DNA of 64,000 bases from positions 41,152,497 through 41,216,496 of the forward strand of contig OY743176.1 in the NCBI GenBank assembly GCA_963555705.1. Reading direction: 5' to 3'. Below are positions 32,236-43,780 of the stretch, in pieces (within the stretch, counting starts at the first letter, position 1; each line of letters starts with the position of its first letter). The notes below the pieces were generated by a model. The model worked only from the letters and a program-made list of their open reading frames with translations. It did not search any database and had not been told where the DNA came from. The translations under genes were made by a program, and so were the position numbers. Source of the DNA: Ligustrum vulgare. Its lineage: Eukaryota; Streptophyta; Magnoliopsida; Lamiales; Oleaceae.

Positions 32236-32649
32236 AAAAATATGATTTGAGATTGTTATGTTGAGGAATTATGAATTGAATTATGGGATATTTTTGATGA
32301 TATTGAAGTGTTGGAATCGTTTTCAATATTTTAGATCGTTGTGGATAAATGTGGAGTTATTTGTTATTGTTGGTTATGAAGTATGCTTATGTTTTGGGAT
32401 AAGTCCAAATTACAAGGGAGACTCTGTCCAGAATTTTATCATTTGGAATTAAGAGCATAATATGATAAGCATCTACTAAAGGAATTAAGTTTAGACATGC
32501 AAGTTCATTTACATCACAAACGAGATTTAGTAGATGATAGTAGAGATTTTATTATTTTCTCATAAGGAGAACACACAAGAGTCACACTGGAAAGGAAATA
32601 CATGAAACACATGAAAGCATAAGAGAAAAACATGGAAAGATCCTCAGAA

Positions 32650-32868
32650 TGAGAGATGTGTTTCCGGAGTAGCCGTATCCTACCACCTCTGATCTTTTGA
32701 GGATATAAAGAGAAAACCTTCAAAGAGGTGTGTTTCGAGAGTAAGAATACTCCGTAATCTACCACCTTGGATCTTTGAAGTACACACAAGATTTAAACAT
32801 TAAGGAAATCCTAGTAAATGGAGGGGTGTCTCGAGAGTGAGAATACTCCGTACTCTACCCCCACCTAT
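32650..32868 (-). ncRNA. Three hairpin-like repeats in the LOG 3' region (element C)
   Basis: The three units are retained (about 32821-32868, 32725-32768 and 32650-32690), with the same arm variation as in element A. Confidence 0.42.
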
Positions 32869-32876
32869 TCTAAGAT

Positions 32877-33530
32877 TCACAGAGTTAAGTTTACATTAAC
32901 CGGACTCCATTTTCGTTTGATTCCCCTTCCTTGCGACCAATCTATCTTAACTCCTGCTGGATCTTGTATTGAGATATATGACTGCAGCTTATCCAGTAGT
33001 TCATCAATAGTAGAAGCAGAAATAAGAAGCCTTCTGGAAAATGGAGAGATGAATCCCTGTTCCACAGCATAATCAAGAAAGGTTAACAAACCATCAAAGA
33101 AATTGTTAACATTCAGAAGCCCAATAGGCTTAGTATGGAGATCTAGTTGAGCCCACGAGGTAATGTTAAAGATTTCTTCTAAGGTACCAAAACCTCCGGG
33201 CAGGGCTATAAAAGCATCAGAACCATATAGCATACAAGTTATGCGTTCATGGATGGATAAGGTTTGAACTTCATGCCCTCGTGTTTTTCCTGCAACATCT
33301 ACCAAAGGGACAGGTATGACACCGATTACTTTTGATTTCTCTGCAAGAGCAGATTGGGAAACACAACCCATTTGACCACTGCTACCACCCCCATACACAA
33401 GAGTGATACCTTTTTCCCCCAGTTTCTTTCCAAGATCTACGGCCGCTTCTAGATAACCGAAGCCTTTCCCCACTTTTGATCCACAAAATACACAAATAGT
33501 TTTGATCTGTCGAAGTTTTGGTGCTTCCAT
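32877..33530 (-). CDS. LOG-type cytokinin riboside 5'-monophosphate phosphoribohydrolase (element C copy)
   Basis: 217 aa, intronless and in frame. Against the element A copy it has Gln53 for Leu in the otherwise highly conserved GGGSSGLMG motif, and Ser173 for Pro. PGGFGTLEE (111-119) and HER (94-96) are intact. Gln53 lies beside the nucleotide-binding glycine loop, so this copy may be weakened. That fits a gene in a truncated, no longer mobile element. TATA-like box and leader are as in A. The neighbours are the four-cysteine gene upstream and retroelement sequence downstream. Confidence 0.92.
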   Translation of the reverse strand: MEAPKLRQIKTICVFCGSKVGKGFGYLEAAVDLGKKLGEKGITLVYGGGSSGQMGCVSQSALAEKSKVIGVIPVPLVDVAGKTRGHEVQTLSIHERITCMLYGSDAFIALPGGFGTLEEIFNITSWAQLDLHTKPIGLLNVNNFFDGLLTFLDYAVEQGFISPFSRRLLISASTIDELLDKLQSYISIQDPAGVKIDWSQGRGIKRKWSPVNVNLTL

Positions 33531-33829
33531 CTTTGATAGTAAAGAAGGAAAAACTTACGAAGAAGATGTGATTTTGGGATGCCTGAACTATGAAATATGT
33601 TTGGCTATTTAAAGCCGGAAAAATTTACTGTTTTTGATTGATTCTGAAAAAGTAAAGATTTACTTTTGACAAAATCAGCCCACTTTTGAATATTTTTATC
33701 GTATCGAGGCTGTCACCTTTCGGCGATTTAATATTTTATTTCCAGCTTTATCAAACCTCGAGAAAGGAAAATATATTTTATTTTCAAAACGCGTGAAAGA
33801 AAGCAGCAAAATATTTTAAAAGATTTACC

Positions 33830-34381
33830 TTATATTATTGCTGAACTGCCAGAAGCCTCATTTTGTAAAACAGACTGGCAAACAGGATCTTTTGCTATTA
33901 TATTTTGGAGACTATAACGATTTTTGTCCTCGTTAAACTGAGCGTATAAGGAGAGAAGTTCACGTTGCACATAACCACTTGGGTGCGTCTCAAGAGTCAG
34001 TCGAATATCATCCAAAGACTCCTTACTCAGTCCACCCTTTATGAATTCGATTTTATCATCCCGATTAGTAGAAGAATATCCTACTGATTTGCAACGAGTA
34101 TTACAGTTCCAACGAGCACATTTGTAGCAACCACCCAGTCTTTTTGCTCTTCGTTTCTTTGCAAACGTGCTTTTGCCTAAACCAGGCATATGTTTTGGAA
34201 AGGTCATAGGTAATTCACCAGATAGTCGAACCTTTGCTTCTATCAACCAGCGAACATCTTCTGGAATATCATGAGCCATCAGCAACCTCAATCTTTCGAG
34301 CCTAATTCTATAGATCTTTCTCAGATCATTCATAGGAAGACTGGAATAATACTTGCGGATGTTTGTAAGGATGATATCCAT
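33830..34381 (-). CDS. Basic four-cysteine protein, viral nucleic-acid-binding-protein-like (element C copy)
   Basis: 183 aa from the conserved MDIIL start; an in-frame Met five codons upstream (34396) exists as in element A. Basic block 70-82 and cysteines 85, 88, 93 and 97 are intact. It is close to the A copy (changes include Thr6, Arg25, Met59, Ala163, Ile182). About 300 bp separate its stop from the LOG start. No membrane or signal segment. Function not established; see the element A entry. Confidence 0.72.
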   Translation of the reverse strand: MDIILTNIRKYYSSLPMNDLRKIYRIRLERLRLLMAHDIPEDVRWLIEAKVRLSGELPMTFPKHMPGLGKSTFAKKRRAKRLGGCYKCARWNCNTRCKSVGYSSTNRDDKIEFIKGGLSKESLDDIRLTLETHPSGYVQRELLSLYAQFNEDKNRYSLQNIIAKDPVCQSVLQNEASGSSAII

Positions 34382-34439
34382 TCTTTGATGATTCAACCTC
34401 TTCCCATCACAAACTATTTAAAAGCATTAAGGATCTGAG

Positions 34440-35630
34440 TGAATCCGCGTGATGTTGTGTCCAGCATGAAAGAGCAGGATTATTTTAATGGAAAAGAGGG
34501 AACAAGAGTTTATGCGCCGTTTACTTTATTGATAAAGGAAGATTTGATGATAAGATTTGAGATATGGAATATTTTTCTTGGATTTTGGATACTGATATTT
34601 TGATATAATAATCAAGGTATAGAAATAATACGGAAAGACGTGAAAGTGAATTGAGGACCGTATCGAATTAGAGTTCATACATATATACAAGTGAAAGAAA
34701 TACTTTGCAGGAAATGTGGTGACATTTAAGTAAAGAATCTTAGTTTTGGGAGATATTTGTTTACTGAATTTTGGGTTACAAATATTGGAAAGATAAGTTG
34801 ATGATATTATGTTGATATGTTTGGGTATATTACGTAGAGAGAATATTCAGGTAATTCTTTGATTATTTTGGGAATATTCGATGATAAGAAGAAAGGAAAA
34901 ATTATTATGATATGATATGTCAGTAAGATTTGTTGAAATTTTAGAGATATATACGAATATCTGAGGTCACGTGATACGATGATAAGTGACATGTTACATG
35001 AATACTACAAGATATGATGAAATTTTTACATACGATTGGGAATTGTTTTGATTATTTTGGGAATATTTGATGATAAGAAGTTTAGAGATGACAAATTATT
35101 ATGGTTTGATATATCAGTAAAGATTTATGGAAAATTGAAGAGATTTTTTTTATGGAATTACAGAAATTAGTAAAGAGACATGATGTTGTTTGGGATTATG
35201 TGAGATAATGATGACGAACGTAAGGTTAGATGAATATAAAGGTACAATAGAAAATTGTAAGGAATGATATGATGATGATAATTGAAGGTGATGATGTATT
35301 GAGATTATGAAATAAGTTGATCATCTATGAATAAGTTATGTTGTTTTGGGTTCATAAAAATGGAATTCAAAGAATAGTGAACTTTCAGTCACTTACGATT
35401 CAGAATAATTCTTGAGTAGACACATATGTCTATAGAAAAGTCCATGTTCTTGAGAAAAACAAAGTGATGCATTTAGTCAAAGTCCAGTGGGTTAAATATG
35501 GTTGTGTTAAATATGGTTGGGTTAAATATGGTAGCGATGATGCTACATAAGAGAAAGAAGAAGAGATTCTGATTAAGTATTTCAGAAATCATAAGATCAA
35601 GTAAGTTTAATTTCGAGGACGAAATTATTT
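34440..35630. other. Non-coding 3' interior of element C
   Basis: AT-rich; no supported gene. Parts (about 35170-35370, GGGATTATGTGAGATAATGATGA and following) match 44505-44700 in the tandem Ty3 element, which lacks the cassette. It ends with the GAGGACGAAATTATTTTAAGGAGG tract. Confidence 0.6.
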
Positions 35631-35644
35631 TAAGGAGGTAAGAT
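35631..35644 (+). promoter_or_regulatory. Polypurine tract of element C
   Basis: TAAGGAGGTAAGAT directly before the LTR start TGTAGCGACTC at 35645; this is the intact counterpart of the element A tract. Confidence 0.75.
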
Positions 35645-38400
35645 TGTAGCGACTCAGAATTTTACGCGATTTTATAATTATTTAATATTTAGAAAATTGT
35701 GTCGCTACTATTTCACTCATTGTTTTGAAATTAACGCCGCGACGGATTCGTCTAGCCAAGTCAAGAAATATCGAATTTGTTCGATTTTAAATTAAAATCC
35801 GAATTTCTAAAATTATGTTATTTTAATTATTTATTCAAAGTATTATATTCAAAATCTTTCTAAAATCCAAATTTGCCCACATGTCTTCTTCTTTACACCA
35901 AGACAACAATTCTTTACACAATAACATCATCATTTTTGTACAAATAATTTTACACCTAATTCTACACTATCATATTCTATAGTATCAAATCAATACATAT
36001 TCTTCCCCATCACAACTCACGTCCCCTACATTTTTTCTTCCTTCTTTATCATTCTTTCCACCTCAATATACCATCATCAAAGCATCTTCATCATTATCAT
36101 TCATACACCCACAAATTCCTTTACAGCACCATTATCATCATCATTAATCCATAACCACAGCTTTTCCATCATTATATCAATCCACTACTGCACAAACCAT
36201 TTACACTGCAATCAGTATCATCACTGTCAAGTTACCACCTCCAACTCATAGTCCGAACCATCACAATGCAATCCAGCCACCACTGTCTGCACTCATCGAC
36301 TGCAACTTCACTACCTAAAACCAAGCCCTCAATTCATCACCAAAATTTACCAAATCGAATCATGAACATCATTAGCATCACCACTGACCCAAGAACCAAG
36401 CTTTGAATCCATGATAATACTTCCACTGCAACCAGTTTTCGTTGCAGCTCCAAACCACCAAATCATCATTTCCCCAACCACAGTCACCACCCATCGTCGA
36501 ACATCAGACCACCAACCAATCTGCTAAGCTGCTACCTTCTATGCCCAATTCGAATCATGAACACCAACATCGATCGAAGCCATCAAGCCTCATCCTATCC
36601 ACCACTCAAACCGCAACAGCCCACATCGCCGATAGAAATCACTCAACCACCACACCGCAGTCCAACCACCAAACTCTGCCCACTATCATAAATCAAACAC
36701 TCAAAATCCAAACCAAAAACCCAGGATTTAACGTAAACCAGTTACTTACCTCAAGCGCTGCTCCCTTCGCCGGAATCTCAAAACCCAATCTCGAACTCCA
36801 AGCCTCGGTTTAGCTATATCTCGCACCTAAACTGCACAAAAACCTAACCTATTTCACCCTCATCCCTCGCCGCACCCAGCATCGGTATTGCGCCGGCGAA
36901 CCGCCGGTATAAGATCGGATCTCTTCCTCGCGTCTCTCTTTCGCCGTCTCACCGTCTCACTCTCTGCCTCTGAAAATGAAGAGAGAGAAATGGAAAAATC
37001 TGATTTTTTAATATTTGTTTGAACTTTCAGAATCTGCAGTTTAGTCCCTGAAGTTTTTAAAGCCTTTCAATTCAGTCCCTATGTTTTAAAATGTCTTAAT
37101 TCAGCCCTTTCAATTCTTTTAAAGGTTTTCAAATCAGTCCCCAACTTTTAACTTATCAATTTCAGCCCTTATGTTTTAAATGAGTTTTACCAGCCCTTTT
37201 AGCTTCAAACTTATCAATTCAGTCCTTGCTGATTTACTTTATTTGATTTTAAGCCCAAGTTTCAAAGAATTCATTTTAATCCCTCAACTTTCAAAATATC
37301 TATTTTAGTCCCTGAACTTTCAAAAGTATTCATTTTAGTCCCTCAACTTTCAAAACATCAATTTTAGTCCTCAAATTATAATTTATCATTTTGAACTATA
37401 TATTCGATAGACTAAAGTGACTTATTGGCTAAGACGAAGCGTACGGAGAATTTAAAGAAATTGAAGTCATTCCCGCTCAACTTTGCACTCGTCGGATTTG
37501 AAGTAGACTCGCACTTATTAATTGATTTAAATTATGATTTCATATAAATGTCATGTGACTTGTGAAAGTCAATTTTTAAGAAAAGCAAGTATGTTTTTAT
37601 GAAAGGTAAATATACCTTATGTTTTTATGAAAAGTAAGTATGTTTTTATGAAAAGAAAATATACTTTATGTTTTTACTGCATAAGAATTCTTGCCACCTA
37701 AGTTCGGTAAAGTTCTTGTGTCTCCCTATGTTTATGAGGATTTCAATCCTATCTTATGTTATGCTTTCAAAAGAAATTATGCTTGGCATAATTAAAATGT
37801 TTTTATAAGTATATGGTTTTCAAAGAGCTGTTTTCAAAGAGCTATTTTCAAAGAGCCTATGATTTGCAAAATATGTCCCGTGCTGTAATGCACAATATGA
37901 GTTTTATCAAGAGCCGTTTTATAAAGAAGCTCTATCAATGCCCGTTTTATAAAGAGCTGGGATTTATGTGTTTAATCATCTTATAAATTAAATTAATTTG
38001 CGATGAGTCTACTGAGTATTTCCCCCATGAAATACTCACCCTACTTTTTAACAGTTTTGCAGATTTCGGAGATGGTGGCGAGCGATGAATGATGGTGGCA
38101 ATAATCGTTAAACTGTTGAAAGTTTGACATTAATGATTTCCGTATTTTCCAAACAATCGAATAATTTAGAGAAGTCCATTTATTTGAGAAATTATGACAT
38201 TGGCAATTTCTTTACAATATTAATGGTTCGATTTACTATTTCAAATGGTTTCATAAATGTTTTCAATTTTATCGGCCATTACAGTTTATTTAATGTTGCC
38301 AAAAATGAATTTCAATTATTTCTTCCGCAAAAATATTATTCGAAAAATTTAGACAGAAAATGACGTAGTGAACCGGGTATACGGAACTCGGGGCGCTACA
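35645..38400 (+). repeat. 3' LTR of element C
   Basis: TGTAGCGACTC...GGGGCGCTACA, 2,756 bp. It is related along its length to the element A LTRs (3,226 bp, inverted) but with fewer internal repeat copies. It carries a run of TTTTAGTCCCTCAACTTTCAAAA-type segments (37040-37370) and the single degenerate GTAAGTA unit (37585-37675). The frame at 36442-36813 is Ser/Thr/Gln/His-rich low complexity and is not called a gene. Confidence 0.82.
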
Positions 38401-38746
38401 TATTTTTTTTATCTGTGGTTTCAAATCTTCCAGTAAATTGGAGAACAACTGTCCAAACTCGTGATTTTGGTCCAATGCGAATCGAGGCGAGTATTGAGAG
38501 GAATTCATGTTTCGCATGCCGAATTCGTAATGGAGTCTCTCAAACTCACTAGTCAATTAGTGTATTGGTGTATTACTTATAGGTGTTGACCACAAAGTAC
38601 ATGTGTCCCTACTTTAATTTGAAATTCAAATTCTCCCTCCAAAACTCCCGCCCTACAGTACGAAGATTCTAAATTCAAAATTCGACACATGGGACCGAGT
38701 ACGTATGGAATCTTCAGTCCACGCAGTGGCACGGCTCCCCCAACCC

Positions 38747-38781
38747 GCGGGCAAACCTATATATAATATAGGTTTGCCCGC
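38747..38781 (+). other. Stem-loop of unit 1, altered loop
   Basis: GCGGGCAAACC and GGTTTGCCCGC arms around TATATATAATATA. The loop lacks the final TTAC of the nonanucleotide found in the 56195 copy, and the palindrome extends into the loop. This copy of the presumed origin would be non-functional by geminivirus rules. Confidence 0.6.
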
Positions 38782-38835
38782 CCGCCGGGGTCACCTCCGT
38801 ACAGCCAGCTGGCCGAATCCTTGCCATCCATTCTT

Positions 38836-38863
38836 CGGATCAACAGGGTTGATTCGGATCAAC
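38836..38863 (+). repeat. Iteron-like GGATCAAC repeats near the stem-loop
   Basis: CGGATCAAC occurs twice (38836-38844 and 38855-38863) with an inverted GTTGATTC between. The block recurs 60-90 bp right of each stem-loop (with small changes). Replication initiators of single-stranded DNA viruses bind short direct repeats near the origin, so this is a candidate binding site. Confidence 0.4.
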
Positions 38864-39373
38864 CGTCGAACTTGAAATTGCCCGTGCTTCTAACTTGTAG
38901 CCTCACGATTAGGATGGTCCGTTCAATCGCGAGCGTTTAACTCTGTCGTACACTTCTATAAACGTGACGATCTTTTCTCACCGTCTCTTTGGCTGTGATG
39001 AACGTTTTACGGACTGTGATTCTTTCGATATTTATAACATTTTTAATCGTCCTGCAGATATCCTTTGAAATTCATTTTGGGAAGTTCTTTCCCGATGAAG
39101 ATGATGCCATTTGTATTTTATGTTGAGTTGTATTCTGTGTCGAGTGTATTCGAAGTTGAACGATTAATTTATAGCTCGTATTTTGTTCAGACATTTGATT
39201 TGCGAATCTCTTCGTGTCAAATCAGAAACAAATGTAAGAACTTTAGATTCGAATTTGAAAATCGTTCAATCAATTTATCGCGTTCAAATCGTAAAAAAAT
39301 GATATAAAGAACATCGTAGAAACATATACTGTTCAGATCACTCAACCAGAAGATACTGAATTTCATAGTCATG

Positions 39374-39594
39374 TTATGTGCACTTGTCTATATTCTCTTC
39401 GCGACTGTATCGAATGATTTCATAGCCTCTATTCCGAGCCGTCCATGTGTACGTTGATCTGTGTATGTAGTCGGAGTATTCTGAGTTGTAATCCGAGTCG
39501 ATCAGGCTGGATATGAAATTTGACAAATTCGTATCTATCTTCAACCTCTCGAGGTTCTCGATTATCTGTGCAGCTGGAGTTCTAAGATAGTTTA
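39374..39594 (-). CDS. Complementary-strand ORF of the virus-like unit 1, distal part (split by insertion)
   Basis: This is the C-terminal 72 codons plus stop of the roughly 183-aa ORF whose start lies at 56028. The Ty3 tandem array was inserted at the GTTTA site within it. Counting the duplication once, the two parts total 552 nt, a multiple of three, so the ORF was open at the time of insertion. The region is acidic/polar, with many Tyr, Arg and Asp near the end. No family recognised. Confidence 0.5.
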
Positions 39595-42587
39595 TGTAAG
39601 ACCGCTTTTCATTTTACGGGCAATTCTAAAATCCTACGTGATATTTATGTTAATGTTGTTATAAATTTTAAACTGATAATTTTTAATGTCTATGATTTGA
39701 ATTATTTTGCAGTGGAAGGACTTGGATGCCGTTTCGATCAATGTGCCAATTAGAAAACTTATAAATTGGTTACATGAAATTTTATGTGATTAATTATTTT
39801 ATTACCTAAGCATGCTATAATTTTTAATTGATTAAGTTGTAAGTGACCTAAATTGTGTTAAATTAAAGTTGGGGAAAAGGTTTAGGGCGAATTGAAATTT
39901 CATTTGGGAGTTGTGGACTTAAATTTCTAAATTAGAGAGAATTGAGGGGCCAAGTTGCAAATTCCAAAAGATTATATCTAAACCTAATCTAACCTAAACC
40001 CTCATACTCTCGTCTCTCACACCTCCCTCACGCAAAATCTCGCACTCGGTCTCTCTCTCCCTGGAACCCGTCTCTCACCTCTCCGCGTCGCAGTCTCTCT
40101 CTCGCCTCACATACTACCCAGCCCCGGCGACTTCGACACCCACCCACCGACGACCACCACCACGGTAACTCCTGCCTCTTCCCTGCACGCGAAACACGCA
40201 CACCTCCCCGCTTTATCTCCCCTCGGTACACGCGAGCACACACGGGTTACACTCACGAAATCGCACACAAGCCTATGTTGATGTCAATGTGTGTATATAT
40301 GTTGAGGGTGTGCAAATATGTGAAGGTTTTTCATATTTTCAGATTTAAGTTAGTTGCATTTTCGAATTTAATTGTTAAATTGGAGAATTTGGTTTTGTTT
40401 ATATATGTATGTATTGATGTAAATATCATCCTTAAGTATTAATCTCAGATTTTTTCAAATGTTTGTTTAAAGTTTCTGATTTCAGATTAAACTATGATTA
40501 TAGACTTATAATTGTAAATTCAAATTTAGGGCTAATTATATGTATGTATATTTTGTGTATTTCCAAATTTGTGTTATAGACTAATTTCAAATTTATTAAT
40601 TGAAAATTTGGATAATGCACATATATATACATGTCTAAATTCAAATTTAGACTTGGTTTAAATTTCGAAGCTAAATCATTAATTTTCAAATTTTTAAGTC
40701 TATATGGGTTAGTTTTTTCAGATTTCAAAATTTATATAAATGGTTATATTGATCTTCAGATCCTGAAGTTGATTTTTCAGACTTATGAAATTATGGATTC
40801 GGTTGGTTTAATTGACATCCATTTTGAGAAATTTCAGATTTTTAAATGATGAAGTTGTTTAATGGATTCTCTGTTGGGTTAATGTTGTTTTTAAATTGAA
40901 ACTTTCAAATTTAGGATTTCAAGTAATGAGGTGGTTCCAATTGAGTTTTAATGTATATTCTTGACTTATAGTTGCTATTTTCAGACTTCGAAATTTATGA
41001 AATTTGTTGTTTAGTTGAATGTTTGGTTAAAGTTTGGATACATGATGATTTTAAGATTTGTGAATTTGTTGAAACTTTAAGGGAATGATTTTATAATGTT
41101 AGGTTAAACTATGTGAAATTGGGTGTTAGTTCGAATTAAAAGATAGAAGACCTTATAATGTGCGTTGAAAGGGATTATTCATTTCGAATATGATGTTAAT
41201 GTATTGGTCATAGCGTAAGGCCACATTTTGATTTAAAAGTATATTTTATTTAATGAAGGAATATAAATTAGGTTATTGGGCACATTGACGTGACGGGCAT
41301 CTGAGACTCTTCCACTTGCAAATCAAGAAAACGGTAAATGCTAAGGACGTCAAGTAAGTAAACTCCCCCTATGTTCATCAAAGTTGAATGTAAATGTGAA
41401 AGTTATGTGTAAATGACTGTCGTGCAACTTACTTACTTTGATGAATTGTATTTACTTTATGAAAGCATATGTTATTGAGAAGAATGTTAAAGCATGCACG
41501 TTATTATGTCATTGCATCATTAGGCATGCACTGGCATCGAAATGGGAAAGTCAAATGTTTTAATGAAAGGAATGTGTCAAAATGCAATCTCTTGTCAAAA
41601 AATTATGTATCCCAAGTTTTGAAAGAATGGGTGTACTTCTATGTCATGAAAGATGCGAGTGGGAAATGGGGCGCGGGGGACTGGCGTACCCGAAGGTAAT
41701 GAGCCGCTTTGCGGTGGAATGAAGTGAATGTTAAACCGCTTTGCGGTGGAAATGCGCATGTTAATCTGGTTCCAAATAAGAATTGCCCACTGTTATCTGA
41801 TTGACTAGAAGTTACATCAAGTGAGCTCACGATGGAAATGAAGTGAAAGTTTTGAAATGTTAAACGAAAGTTTGAAAAGTTGAATTTTTGGAAAGTAAAG
41901 AGAAAGGGATACATATATGAAAATTTTAAAGCATTCATGTCATAAGCATGCATTCATGCATACAGTTTACTTACTGAGCTTTAGCTCACCCCAATCCCTC
42001 CCCATTTTTTTTAGGTGATGAAAGTTAGATGATCAGAGGAGAACACTTGGCGGCTGACTCTGACAGTACCCGTTGTCGCCTTAATTAATAAAGTTAAATT
42101 GATTCAAGTTGTCGTTTAAATTTATTCCTTCATTTATTGTTATTGATAATGTTTTGATTGAAGTTAGTCTTGATTACGTATGGGTGACGCATTTGAGATT
42201 AAATATCCTCTTAAATCCTTTTGTCAATGTCGTTTGATATTTTGAGAAATCTTGTGCTTGAGGAGTTTGGGGATTGAGTTTGAAATAATGTGGTGATGTT
42301 GGAGTTTGAAGTAGAATTGGGGTTGTATGTTGAATATTGGATTTCTATTTGAGTTGAGTTTATGTTGTAAAATGGTTTTGATGTCCCTCTACAGGTTGGT
42401 TAAGTCCAATTTATAGAGGAGACTCTGTCGAAATTTCTATAAGATTTTAAAATAGAAAATGAAAAGGTTGATGTTTTTAAATGATTTTCTTTCCGCATTT
42501 TAATGTTTAAACATTTTAAATTCCGCATTTAATGTGAATGGAAGTTAACACGCCTAGGTTTAAGGTTTTGAAACTTGGGGTGTTACA
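39595..42587 (+). repeat. LTR 1 of the tandem Ty3 array
   Basis: 2,993 bp, TGTAAGACC...GGTGTTACA. It contains a pyrimidine-rich stretch (40000-40240), a long AT-rich region, and the CCGCTTTGCGGTGG hairpins (41700-41750). GTAAGT at 41354 and TTTTTTTTAG at about 42014 could bound an intron of about 660 nt. The small frames recur only with the LTR. Confidence 0.88.
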
Positions 42588-42591
42588 TTTT

Positions 42592-42603
42592 TGGTATCAG
42601 AGC
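42592..42603 (+). promoter_or_regulatory. Primer binding site, first tandem interior
   Basis: TGGTATCAGAGC, five bases after LTR 1. The copy in the second interior is at 49427-49438. Confidence 0.88.
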
Positions 42604-43179
42604 TAAGAGTTTTAAAAGCGTTTCTGTAGACTTTTAAAATTTATTTGAAAATGGTTCGGGTACTGAGTCACGCCTCAAGTGCTTCTCCCTCGATCATCTG
42701 GTAAGTTAAATTTTGTTTAAATTATGAAATGTTATTTGATGTTCCAATTATTGTAAATTCTTGCATGCTAATGTGTAATGTCGGAAAGTGAAAGGTTAAG
42801 AATGTTGTCAGTGAATATAATGAGTATATCTTCGTTATGTAAATGAGGAAGTGAGAAAGTAATGGTTATTAAAAATTTGGGTGCCGTTTATTAGATCTTT
42901 TTGTGAAATAAGAAATGGATATGAATGGTATATCGGCACGAGAGTATACAATGTCCAAACGAGAAGTTGAGAAGTCATCGAACTTAGTATTAAGCACTTA
43001 ACGTGTTTGATCTCGGGACTACCCACTCATTTGATAGTCCAGCAGTTATAGGAAAATTGAATTACCCATTTCAATAGCTGGAGACCAAGTTTATATTGTC
43101 AACGCCATTTGAAGAATTGTTGAACTAAAGTTATGTGTTGAGGAATGTCTCAATCATGGTGAATGGGAAGGAGTAGATG
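42604..43179. other. Tandem interior 1: deleted gag region
   Basis: An ATG at 42649 (MVRVLSHASS) stands where gag should start, but stops follow within about 20 codons. No nucleocapsid or capsid motif is left. The frame 42835-43026 on the minus strand is a shadow. Confidence 0.5.
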
Positions 43180-43780
43180 ATGGATTTCATAACACTAAAT
43201 ACCCACAAACTTGATGTCATACTAGGAATGGAATGATTATTATGGTATAAGGTTTCAATCACTGGCTACGTTAAGGTGGTATTTAAACCGTTAAGGTGGT
43301 ATTTAAACCTTCAAATGAAACCCTTTTCGCTTTTTTGAAGTAAAAGTGAAACTTTCTATTTCGATATTATCAGTGATGAAGGCTCGTCAATTGATGAATA
43401 AGAGTTATTAGGCCTACCTAGTTGCAATAATTGAAATGTCTAAGGTGAATACTTCTCTTGAACAAATTTCAGTTATTCGAGAATGACTAAAGATGTTCTC
43501 AGAAGATTTTTGTGATTTACCGCCTAAAAGAGAGATTGAATTTATCATCGATTAAGTGCGCAACTCTAGTACCCAAGGTATACTATCGGATGGCTCCTTC
43601 GTAACTTAAAAGAGCTCAAAGTGCAACTATAGAATCTCATGGACAAAGGTTTTATTCGACCTAGCTTTTTGCCATGGGGTGCTCAGGAGCTATACATGAA
43701 GAAGAAAGATGGTTTTGTGAGACTTTTCATAATTGATTTTAGACATGGCAAAACCAGTTTTATGAAGTTGTGATGAGATG
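43180..43780 (+). pseudogene. Ty3/gypsy protease and N-terminal reverse transcriptase remnant (interior 1)
   Basis: With stops and shifts it still shows KLDVILGME (retropepsin C-terminal motif), the linker with MKARQLMN-like coding (43376 onwards), then DLPPKREIEF and the region equivalent to [12 protein letters not shown]. It ends at a decayed IDFRHG, matching the IDYRQLN motif. The catalytic YADD region, RNase H and the integrase core are absent. Confidence 0.75.

Larger units (their letters stand above)
32236..38400 (+). mobile_element. LTR element C carrying a LOG cassette (5'-truncated)
   Basis: Only the 3' LTR (35645-38400) and the distal interior are present; the 5' LTR, primer site and proximal interior are missing. 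The interior matches elements A and B, with the cassette antisense. At the right the LTR end GGGGCGCTACA joins virus-like sequence at 38401. At the left, around 32226-32245, it joins an inverted virus-like fragment. So the loss of the 5' part probably came with a rearrangement rather than simple insertion. Confidence 0.82.
38401..39594 (+). mobile_element. Virus-like replicon array, left part (unit 1, interrupted)
   Basis: It begins inside the complementary-strand ORF at 38401 and contains a stem-loop at 38747-38781, GATCAAC repeats and the distal third of the next ORF copy. It is interrupted by the Ty3 tandem array at 39595 and continues at 55698. Removing the insertion gives about 1,337 bp from this stem-loop to the next, close to the full unit of 1,329 bp further right. 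Confidence 0.7.

Noticed and set aside
36442..36813. 123-aa frame in the element C LTR
   Set aside because: Ser/Thr/Gln/Pro/His-rich translation of a CCA/CAT-rich tract inside an LTR; no domain and no counterpart frame in element A.
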